Assembly: GCF_009762325.1 (NCBI RefSeq)
Contig: NZ_CP034348.1
Span: forward strand, 2,982,501-3,046,500
Direction of reading: 5' to 3'
Source of the DNA: Roseovarius faecimaris
Lineage (GTDB): Bacteria > Pseudomonadota > Alphaproteobacteria > Rhodobacterales > Rhodobacteraceae
DNA length: 64,000 bases
Both the position numbers and the translations under genes were made by a program. Under the pieces are notes generated by a model, which worked only from the letters and a program-made list of their open reading frames with translations, had not been told where the DNA came from and searched no databases. Shown here one piece after another: positions 7,972 to 16,400 of the stretch (position 1 is its first letter; every line of letters begins with the position of its first letter).

Positions 7972-9180
7972 GTGACCGTCGCCTATATCCTCAACACCTA
8001 TCCTCAGCCCTCGCACAGCTTCATCCGGCGCGAGGTGACCGCGCTGGAGGCGCAAGGCACCCCGATCACCCGTATCGCCATGCGCAGGCCAACCATGCCG
8101 CTGGTGGATCCGGCGGACAAGGCCGAGGAAGACAAGACGCAATATGTGCTCGAGGCCGGGGCGGTCTCACTGGCCCGGGCCGTGCTCAGGGTGGCGCTCA
8201 CGCGCCCGGCGGGTCTGGCCAGGGCGCTGCGCTGCGCCTGGCGGATGGGTGCGGCTTCAGAGGTCGGGCGTCTGCGGCATCTGATTTATCTGGCCGAGGC
8301 CTGCGATGTGGCCGCGCGCTGTGCCGGGGCCGGGGTGCGGCACATGCATGCGCATTTCGGCACCAACAGCGCCACCGTGGCGATGCTGACTCATCTGCTC
8401 GGCGGGCCCGGCTTCAGCTTCACGGTGCATGGCCCCGAAGAGTTCGACGCCCCCCGCGCGCTGCATCTGGGCGAGAAGATGCGCCAGGCCGCCTTCACCG
8501 TCGCGATCAGCCAGTTCGGCCGCAGCCAGCTGAGCCGCTGGGTGGAGGCCGAACACTGGCCCCGCCTGAACGTGGTGCATTGCGGCATCGAGCCCGCGAA
8601 ATTCCTTGATCCCGATCCGGTGCCCGAAGGCCCGCCAAAGCTGGTCTCCATCGGTCGGTTTTCCGAGCAGAAAGGCCAGCTTGTGCTGATCGACGCCATG
8701 GCCGGGATCGTGGACCGGCACCGCGAGGCGCATCTGACCCTGATCGGCGACGGCGAAATGCGCCCCGAGATCGAGGCGGCGATTGCCCGGCATGGCCTGC
8801 AGGATCATATCACCCTGACCGGCTGGCTTGCCGAAGCAGAGGTGCGCGCGGAACTGGCTAGGGCGCAGGCGCTTGTCATGCCAAGCTTTGCCGAGGGTCT
8901 GCCGATGGTGATCATGGAGGCCATGGCGGCCGGTCGACCGGTCATCGCCACCTATATCGCGGGCATACCCGAACTGGTGCAGGACGGGCGCACCGGCTGG
9001 CTCGCTCCGGCGGGGGATGCGGACGCGCTGGTGGCCGCGGTGGACAAGCTTTCCGGGACCGACCCCCACACCCTGACCGATATGGGCCATCTGGGCCGCC
9101 TGCGTGCGCTGGCGCGCCATGACATCAATCGAGAGGCCGCCAAACTCGCCCGTCACTTCGCCGACAGCCTGTCGCCATAG
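7972..9180 (+). CDS. GT4-family glycosyltransferase
   Basis: The 402-aa product is a GT-B fold retaining glycosyltransferase. The N-terminal half begins MTVAYILNTYPQPSHSFIRREV, typical of colanic-acid/exopolysaccharide glycosyltransferases, and contains HAHFGT and FTVHGPEEF. The C-terminal half has the GT4 donor-site signatures SIGRFSEQKG, LIGDGEMR and SFAEGLPMVIMEAMAAGRPVIAT (the E-x7-E motif). The start is a GTG at 7972, with AAGGG about 9 bases upstream; the upstream frame has no family-like sequence. It probably adds one sugar of the repeat unit at the cytoplasmic face. Donor and acceptor are unknown. Confidence 0.88.
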   Translation: MTVAYILNTYPQPSHSFIRREVTALEAQGTPITRIAMRRPTMPLVDPADKAEEDKTQYVLEAGAVSLARAVLRVALTRPAGLARALRCAWRMGAASEVGRLRHLIYLAEACDVAARCAGAGVRHMHAHFGTNSATVAMLTHLLGGPGFSFTVHGPEEFDAPRALHLGEKMRQAAFTVAISQFGRSQLSRWVEAEHWPRLNVVHCGIEPAKFLDPDPVPEGPPKLVSIGRFSEQKGQLVLIDAMAGIVDRHREAHLTLIGDGEMRPEIEAAIARHGLQDHITLTGWLAEAEVRAELARAQALVMPSFAEGLPMVIMEAMAAGRPVIATYIAGIPELVQDGRTGWLAPAGDADALVAAVDKLSGTDPHTLTDMGHLGRLRALARHDINREAAKLARHFADSLSP

Positions 9181-9224
9181 GGTGCCGTGGTTCTGGCGGC
9201 GTCAGCCGACAGGTTCACGCACCT

Positions 9225-10064
9225 TTATCGCCCGCGCTCCCATCTCTGGGAGTTTTCGAACACAGGCAGCTTCACCGCCAGTTTCACCGCCAGATACACC
9301 GCGAACCCGACCGGGTCGCGCAGCGCAAGCGGCAACAGCACCCCCAGCCCGGGCCGCGCCACGTCTTCGTTGCGCAAAAGAGCGGGGTACCGCGCGGCAA
9401 TCTCGGCCACGCCCGCATCCTGCCGTCTGCGCACGCGCACCAAATTGCGCAGCCCCTCCACCATCGGCCAGCTATAGGGGGCAGAGACGCGCACGCGCTC
9501 TTCGGGCGCGAATTGCAGCCGCACGAAATGATCGTCGGCGATGATATCGGGGAAGTCCTGCCACCGTGCCCGGCCTGCTGCGTTCACGGCAAAAAGGCCA
9601 AAGCCCGGCACGCCCCGGGTGACGAACGGCAAACGCTGCCAGATACGTGCATAGGCCCGGGTAACGCCCGATCGCGCGGCGCTCACCACCGGGCTGCCGG
9701 AGGCATAGCGCGGCTGGTCCGTGTCCAGCGCCGCGACGATCTCGGAAAGAAGCCGCGGCGAGACGATCACATCCGCATCGAGATAGGCCCGTATCGTCCC
9801 GCGTGCGGCCGCATCGCCCTGGTTCAGCGCGTTGAGCTTGCCAGGGGTGGCCGTGTCGATCACCGTCATCGCCCACCCGGCCGCCTGCGCCCGGCTTTCG
9901 AGCCGTCTTGCCACCTCGGCGGTCTCATCCGTGCAGGCATTGGCCACGACGATCAGCTCCGCCCGGACATCGGCAGAGGCCAGCACCGCCTCGAGGCACG
10001 CACCGATATAAGCCGCCTCGTTATGGGCGGGCAGGATCACGCTCAGGAAAGGCGCGCCACTCAT
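9225..10064 (-). CDS. GT2-family glycosyltransferase
   Basis: The 279-aa protein has a GT-A fold: SVILPAHNEAAYIGACLEAVL at the N-terminus, a VANACTDET loop, and the metal-binding DxD as YLDADV near residue 94. The later conserved acidic residues are in FPDIIADDHFVRLQF. The C-terminus (FAVYLAVKLAVKL) is mildly hydrophobic. Its ATG overlaps the stop of the upstream glycosidase-like gene by four bases (10061-10064), so it is translationally coupled as the last gene of the PKS/NRPS operon. It may join the assembly-line product or its carrier sugar to the glycan; this is inference from position only. Confidence 0.85.
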   Translation of the reverse strand: MSGAPFLSVILPAHNEAAYIGACLEAVLASADVRAELIVVANACTDETAEVARRLESRAQAAGWAMTVIDTATPGKLNALNQGDAAARGTIRAYLDADVIVSPRLLSEIVAALDTDQPRYASGSPVVSAARSGVTRAYARIWQRLPFVTRGVPGFGLFAVNAAGRARWQDFPDIIADDHFVRLQFAPEERVRVSAPYSWPMVEGLRNLVRVRRRQDAGVAEIAARYPALLRNEDVARPGLGVLLPLALRDPVGFAVYLAVKLAVKLPVFENSQRWERGR

Positions 10065-11755
10065 TCCGCGGCCCGATCAGCCAGGGCGCGCCAGCGCGGA
10101 TTGTCGTCACTGAGCCAGCGGCGGCTCCCCCAGCTGCCCCATTTGCTGGGCGCATAGACGTCATTATAGGCAACAAACGCCCCGCCGCCCAACGCCGCCC
10201 ATCCTTCCAGCAGCTGCGCGTAAAGGGCCGCCATCTCGGGCGTATAGTTGAAGGCCATGAAAAAATCGGTCAGCGCGTCGTCATCCACCATCGGCCCGAT
10301 CCCGACAACATGGCTGCCGCCCTCATAGATCACCATCTCAAGCCCGTAGCCCTCGGCAATGGCCGCATGATAGGGCAGCACGCGGGTCATCAGGTCGCTC
10401 ACCGTGTCGAGCGCATCGCCGCTCACCGACCCGTCACGCAGCTCGGCCCCGGCCCGGGCATGCGCCGCGTCATACCGATGCGCCTCCACATAGGCCGCCC
10501 GCGCCTCGCCGCTGAGGCCCTGTGCCTCTGCGTCGGCTTCCGCCGCCGCCCGGCTTTCCTCGATCCAGCCACGCACCATCGGCGCGCGCTCTTCCACCCC
10601 AAGGATACCGCCGAAATACCCGGTGACCGCATAGGCATCGAAGTAGATCCAGGGCGGGTTGCCGGGGCTGGTTTCCTCGGCCACCCAGAGCGGGGCTTCG
10701 AGGATCAGCTCTTCCAGTCCGAGCCAGCCTGTCTGGGACGAGATCACGTTCTTGAGCGCCGCACCACCTTCGGAGGCGTCGAAAACCTCTGACAGTATCG
10801 CCGCCAGCTGAGCCGCGCGCATACCGTAGAATTGCGGCCCGGTATCGGGTTGCCCCCACCGTGCTTCGCCCTGCGCATTGGCCCAGGCGGTTTGCTCGAA
10901 CTGCCAGTTCCAGACCTCGTTGGAATATTCGGCATAAAGCGTCTGCCCCTCGGGCAGAGCATCATCCATCAGCGCCGCGAAGTTGCGCGCATAGCCGTCC
11001 GTTGCCAGATGCGGCAGGGTGAACCACCCGTCCGCCCCGGTTTCGCGCAGCAGGGCGATCATGATCTCCAGCGGCACGCCATTGCGCGCATAGGTGTAAT
11101 CGGGCGGCAAGGGCCGGTCCTGCCAGTCCGACACGCGGGCATTATTCGTGGCCATCCAGTCCATGAAGCGGTAGAGCGCAAAATCGTCGATCAGGGCAAT
11201 CCAGTCGGGGTTGAAGATCTGCCCCGCCTCAAAGGCCGCACGATGGTCCTCTTTCACCACGGTGATGCCCCGCACGTAATCCTCGGGGTTCGAGCGCTGG
11301 ATCCGGATCTCCACCGGCCCCGGGCCGGGCGTGTAGTCAAACAGGACATCGCCCCTGGCATAGCGCACATTTCTGGCGATGCCGCCCACCTCGACGATCC
11401 CGTCCCCTTCGAAACGCAGCCGGTAGGTGCCCGCAAGCGACCGCGCCTCTGCGGGGATATCCGTCAAAATCAGCGTGCCCACCGTGCCAAGTTCCCGCGG
11501 GAGCCGCCGGGGCCAGCCATACTGATCGAGATACCCCCCTTCGATCAGTTCGGCCTCACCCGCACCGCCCCATTGACCGGCGCGGTGCACGATCCAGGGC
11601 CGCGCGGTTTTCATAACGTCGATAAACGGCTGTTGCGTGGACCAGTCGGTGATCGGCGCAAGGTTGAGCCCCACCGGCGCGCCGGGCGCATCCCCGGCCC
11701 AGGCCAGCGGCGCTGAAAGCAAGGCAAGCAGGGGCAGGCAAAATAAGCGGATCAT
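10061..11755 (-). CDS. exported clan-A glycoside-hydrolase-like (cellulose-binding-like) protein
   Basis: The 564-aa protein has a signal peptide (MIRLFCLPLLALLSAPLAWA, about residue 20). The body resembles TIM-barrel proteins often annotated as cellulose-binding. The segment YAEYSNEVWNW puts Glu280 where clan-A glycosidases have the acid/base, and MVIYEGGSH puts Glu478 at a plausible nucleophile position. Trp/Tyr-rich stretches (GSWGSRRWL, VWNWQFEQ) suit carbohydrate binding. It is expected in the periplasm or outside. It is coupled by ATGA to the SGNH-like gene upstream and the GT2 gene downstream. It may trim or remodel the exported polymer. Family assignment is by motif only. Confidence 0.6.
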   Translation of the reverse strand: MIRLFCLPLLALLSAPLAWAGDAPGAPVGLNLAPITDWSTQQPFIDVMKTARPWIVHRAGQWGGAGEAELIEGGYLDQYGWPRRLPRELGTVGTLILTDIPAEARSLAGTYRLRFEGDGIVEVGGIARNVRYARGDVLFDYTPGPGPVEIRIQRSNPEDYVRGITVVKEDHRAAFEAGQIFNPDWIALIDDFALYRFMDWMATNNARVSDWQDRPLPPDYTYARNGVPLEIMIALLRETGADGWFTLPHLATDGYARNFAALMDDALPEGQTLYAEYSNEVWNWQFEQTAWANAQGEARWGQPDTGPQFYGMRAAQLAAILSEVFDASEGGAALKNVISSQTGWLGLEELILEAPLWVAEETSPGNPPWIYFDAYAVTGYFGGILGVEERAPMVRGWIEESRAAAEADAEAQGLSGEARAAYVEAHRYDAAHARAGAELRDGSVSGDALDTVSDLMTRVLPYHAAIAEGYGLEMVIYEGGSHVVGIGPMVDDDALTDFFMAFNYTPEMAALYAQLLEGWAALGGGAFVAYNDVYAPSKWGSWGSRRWLSDDNPRWRALADRAAE

Positions 11756-12696
11756 GGGCCGACCCCGGTCAGTGGCGTATCGCGCACCACCTGCCAGACA
11801 ATGCGCTGCATCAGGCGTGCGGCCTCTTCGGTAGGAGCCTCGGCAGGTGTCCCGTCGGCACGCATCAGCGCATGGGGCAACCCCTCGGGCGAGCGGTGAT
11901 AGAGCACTGCATAATGCGTCAGCGCCACGAGATAGGCCCCAAGATCATTGATGTGAATCGGGTCCAGCGCCCCTTCGGACGTCCGGGCAAAAAGGCTCTC
12001 GCGGGTGTCGATATTTCCAATGCCGCCCTTTGCCTCGACCGCGCGCACAAACGCCGCCATGACCTGCCCTGCCGGGATCACCCGCACCGGCCGGACGCCC
12101 TGATTTGCCCGAAGATCGGGGCCAAGCACACGACCGACCCAAAGCGCATCGAGATCCGCATCGAGCCGCTCGAGCCAGCCATCGGGATCATCCAGACGGT
12201 GCCAGCTTTCATAGAGATAGATCCGCGTGTCCGGACCCGCGCCGCGCACAAGATCGGCCCAGCGGGCAAGGTGCCCGGCGCTGTCGTGATATTTGATCGC
12301 ATCGCGCAGCTCGACCATTTCGGTCAGCACCACGGCGTCATAATCGCCCGAGCCGATGGCCGCCCGCGCGTCGCGATAACGCGGATGGTCATTTTCGGCT
12401 TCGAACCCGTTGATCGCCGCGCCGCCCTGCCAATGCTCCTTGAGCGAGGTGCCCCAGCCAAGCTGGCTTTCATACCGGTGCCCCGCCCCCGCAAGCTGGG
12501 CCAGCATCGCGGGCATGTCGCGGCCGACAAGCGAATGGCCCAGGTGAAACACCGCCAGCGGCCCCTCCGGCGCGGGCAGGGGCACGTCATAGGCGGCACG
12601 CAAAAGCGCGGGATCGGGTTTGCGCGGCTCCAGCAGCGGGCGCAGAAACGGAATGGCGGCCAGCACGACCAGAGGCAGCAACAACAAGGCGCGCAT
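11752..12696 (-). CDS. membrane-anchored SGNH-hydrolase-like protein
   Basis: The 314-aa protein starts with a signal anchor (MRALLLLPLVVLAAIPFL) followed by an extracytoplasmic domain. VFHLGHSLVGRDMPAML resembles SGNH block I (the Ser of GxSL), and DPIHINDLGAYLVALTHY resembles block V, with Asp and His in DxxH. Together these could form a Ser-His-Asp site for glycan O-acyl transfer or removal. The start at 12696 is chosen because AGGAG lies 10 bases upstream and the hydrophobic anchor follows directly; an open extension to 12765 is unlikely. It lies 37 bases after the phosphopantetheinyl transferase and overlaps the next gene by four bases. Confidence 0.55.
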   Translation of the reverse strand: MRALLLLPLVVLAAIPFLRPLLEPRKPDPALLRAAYDVPLPAPEGPLAVFHLGHSLVGRDMPAMLAQLAGAGHRYESQLGWGTSLKEHWQGGAAINGFEAENDHPRYRDARAAIGSGDYDAVVLTEMVELRDAIKYHDSAGHLARWADLVRGAGPDTRIYLYESWHRLDDPDGWLERLDADLDALWVGRVLGPDLRANQGVRPVRVIPAGQVMAAFVRAVEAKGGIGNIDTRESLFARTSEGALDPIHINDLGAYLVALTHYAVLYHRSPEGLPHALMRADGTPAEAPTEEAARLMQRIVWQVVRDTPLTGVGP

Positions 12697-12733
12697 CGGG
12701 AGCAGGCTCCTTTTCACACGAGGGGCGCAGACG

Positions 12734-13441
12734 TTATCCGGCGTGCATGTTAGGGGCAAGGGCAAGGCCCGTCATCACCATATCGGCCTCAAAGACAAAG
12801 CGCCCGGGGAAATGCATCCGCGCCGGGAAGGGGCCGATATCCGCGGTCAGAACCGCCTCGAACTGGCCGGTTTCCAGATCCGGGGTAATCTCGAACGCAC
12901 TGAACTCCAGAAATTGCCCGGTGACAGGATACTGCGCCTTATAGGCCGCTTCCTTGGCGCTGAAGATCAGCCGGGCAAGGCGCCCCCGATGCGGCTCGGG
13001 CTGAACCGAAAGCCAGGCAAGCTCGGCCGGGGTGCAGATCTCGGGCCAGAGATCGGCGGGCAGATCGCCGCCCTCCTCCAGGTCGATCCCGATCGCCAGG
13101 TGATCCGCATCGCGGGCAACCGCGGCAATCGCAAGGCTCTGGATGTGAGTGATGCTGCCGGTGACCCCAGCGGGCCAGTCGGGCGAGCGGTCGGTGCGAT
13201 GCAGGATCGGCTGCGGTGCCAGCCCAAGCGCGGCCATGGCACGGCGCGCGGCACGGCGCCCGGCGGCAAACTCGCGCAGGCGGGTGTCCACCGCACGCGG
13301 CATGCAGGCGGCTTCGCGGGGATCAAGGTCATCGGCGGGCTCCCAGGGGAAGGCCACGCCGATCTCAACACCTTTCGCAAACAGGCTCCGCGCCAGGGCT
13401 TCGGTCACATCGGGGTCAAAGATCAGGCCGCCATCACTCAT
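12734..13441 (-). CDS. 4'-phosphopantetheinyl transferase (EntD/Sfp superfamily)
   Basis: The 235-aa protein shows the three signature regions of the EntD-type family: GVTGSITHIQSLAIAAVA, IGIDLEEGG (metal-binding Asp and Glu), and FSAKEAAYKAQYP with the W/FSxKEAxYK motif. It transfers phosphopantetheine from CoA to the carrier-domain Ser of PKS and NRPS proteins. Its start overlaps the NRPS stop by four bases. The obvious clients are Ser1805 of the PKS and Ser1444 of the NRPS in the same operon. Confidence 0.92.
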   Translation of the reverse strand: MSDGGLIFDPDVTEALARSLFAKGVEIGVAFPWEPADDLDPREAACMPRAVDTRLREFAAGRRAARRAMAALGLAPQPILHRTDRSPDWPAGVTGSITHIQSLAIAAVARDADHLAIGIDLEEGGDLPADLWPEICTPAELAWLSVQPEPHRGRLARLIFSAKEAAYKAQYPVTGQFLEFSAFEITPDLETGQFEAVLTADIGPFPARMHFPGRFVFEADMVMTGLALAPNMHAG

Positions 13442-16400
13442 CCCGCACGACGCCCCCGTGCTGCGCGCATCGCCCGGCGGCGCGACATGGTCTCGGACCG
13501 CTCGGCCTCATCCGCCCCTGACGTGTCGGCCTCGGCCTGTTCGGGCGTCGTGCCCATGAGCGTATCGAGATGCGCCGCAAGGGCATTGAGCGTCGGGAAG
13601 CGGAATATATCGGTGATCGACAGGCGCGGCACGTCAAGCTCGGCCCGCAATTCGCGATGCGCCTGCACCGCCAGAAGAGAATGCCCCCCGAGATCAAAGA
13701 AACTGTCCGATCCGCGCGGGTTGGGCACGCCAAGAATGCGCGTCCAGATCGCGGCGACCTCGGCGGCAGCCCCGGTTTTGGGCGCGCTCTCCACGGCCTC
13801 CGACGCGGTTGCCGCCTGCGGTGCGGGCAAGGCCTTGCGGTCGATCTTCTTGTTCGGTGTGAGCGGGAAACGCTCCAGCCCGACGATATGACGCGGCACC
13901 ATGACTTCGGGCAGGTTGGCCGCCAGATCGCGCCGCAGCGCCGCCTCGTTCAGCGCATCGGCAATCACATAGGCCGCCAGTTCAGGCTCGCCCGTTGCGG
14001 CCTCACGGGCGATGACCACGGCTTCGCGCACACCGGGGAAGGCGGCGATCCGCGCCTCGATCTCGCCCAGCTCGATCCGCTGGCCGCGGATCTTGACCTG
14101 ATGATCGGTGCGGCCCAGAAACTCCAGCCGCCCATCGGCACGCCAGCGCACCAGATCACCGGTGCGGTAAAGCCGCCCCTGCCCAGAGATGTGATCCGGC
14201 ACGAAACGCTCGGCGGTCAGCGCGTCGCGCTGCCAATACCCGCGCGCCACGCCCGCCCCGCCGATCAGCAGCTCTCCGGCCACGCCGACGGGCACTGGCT
14301 GACCGGCGTCGTTCAGCACATAGGCCGTCTGGTTGGCCAGCGGTTTGCCCACCGGCATCGCCGCCTGCCCCTTGCCATCGCCGTCAATCGCATGGGTGGC
14401 GGACCAGATCGTCGTCTCCGTGGGCCCGTACATGTTGGTGATCTTTGCGCGGGTCACGCGGCGCAGCTCATCCACGAGCGACCCCGGCAGGGCCTCACCC
14501 CCCAGATAGAGATGCTGCACCCCGCCCAGGGCCATACGCGCCTCGTCATTCATGGTCAGCATGCGCGCCATCGACGGGGTGCATTGCATATGGGTAACCC
14601 GGTGGCGGATCAGTTGCGCCGCGATCGAGAAATCATCCTCGCGCAGGGCGGCCCCGGAATTGGACCGCTCGCGCACGGCGTTGAGATAATCAAGCCCTTC
14701 CAGAACATGCGCGTTGTCGATGCCATAGTCGATCAGGCAGGCAATCTCGCCCACGCCAAGCCGCTTGAGCTGTTCGACGCGTGCAATCCCATCCTCGACC
14801 GTGCCGAAGAGACCGGCATCGAAGAAATACCGCTCAAAGGCGAAGTCCAGAATGGCCTCCATCTCCTCGGGCTCCAGCTCGCCCAGGTCGAGCTCGAACG
14901 GGTTGCTCACCCCCTCGGGTTTCTTGAAGGCCGGGAAGGCCCAGGCATATTGCTTGATCAGGCCCGCCGCAGAGCGCAGATAGTCCTTGAGCGGCCCCTT
15001 GGCGATGTCCATCACGCGGTCGCGGTCCTCGCCGATCAGCGTGTGCAGCATGACCGTTACGGTCTTTTCCGCCGGGTCGAACCCGTTGTCGCGCAGCGCC
15101 TGATGGTAAAGCGTGATCTTCTCGCCCACCTCCTCGATGCTCTGGCCCAGAAGGTGGGTCAGCACATTCGCGCCGATCTCGCCCGCGCGTTTCCAGGTGG
15201 CCGGGTTGCCGGCAATCGTCACCCAGATGTTCAGCTCCGGGCTGACCGGGCGCGGCTGTGTGACCACAGGCACCATCGCGCCGTCCTTGCCCGCGAATTC
15301 CACCGCCTCGCCACGCCACAACCGGCGCACCTGGTCGATGGTGGCAAACATCGCATCGTTGTTGTTGGGCGGTGCATTCTCGGGGCGCAGAACAAAGTCA
15401 TTGGGGTGCCAGCCCGACGCCATGGCCAGCCCCGTGCGTCCGTTGGTGAGATTGTCGATGACCGACCATTCCTCGGCAATCCGGGCCGGATGGTGCAGCG
15501 GAGCGACGCAAGAGCCCGCGCGCACCTCCAGATTGGTGGTGATCGCCGCCACGGCGGCGCCGGTCACGGCCGGGTTCGGATAGGGTCCGCCAAAGGCGTG
15601 GAAGTGCCGTTCGGGCGTCCAGAGCGCATCGAACCCGTTGGCGTCGGCAAACTTCGCCCCTTCAAGCAGAAGCTCATACTTGCCCCGGCCGGCATCGCAA
15701 TCGTTGGACCAGTAATAAAGCGAGAAATCCGCCCGCTTGCCCGAGCCGGTGATGGGCCCGCCCGAGACAGAGGCGCGGCCTTCGTCACTGACCAGCACCA
15801 GTTTGAAGCCGCGCGCGAGGGTATAGAACAGCTCCAGCACGGATATATCGAAGGCCAGCGACGTGACGGCCATCCAGACACCGCCCTTGTCGTGGTCCAC
15901 CACACCGTCCATGCCGGTGAAGAAATTGGCGACGTTGCGGTGTTCGATCATCACGCCCTTGGGGGTGCCGGTCGAGCCGGAGGTATAGATCACATAGGCC
16001 AGATCCTCCGGACCTGCGCCGCCGCTTACTCGCCCGTCCTGACGGCCAGTCTCGTCGGCAAGCACCACCGCTGCGTCACTGGTGGGCAGGCTGTCGCGCA
16101 GCGCCGCTTCGGTGACGATCACGCTGGCCCGGCTGTCGGTGACATAATGCGCCAGCCGATCCGCCGGATAGGCCGGGTCAAGCGGCACGTAAGCCCCGCC
16201 CGCCTTGAGGATCGCCAGCGCGCCAATCAGCAGAAGCGGGCCGCGTGCGACCATCAGGCCCACATGGCTGCCCGGGGCCACACCTTGCGCCTGCAACCTG
16301 GCCGCAAGGGCATTGGCCCGCGCATCAAGCTCGGCATAGCTGAGGCTCTGATCCTCGAAGATCAGCGCGGTCGCGTCGGGGGTCCGGTCTGCCTGCGCCT

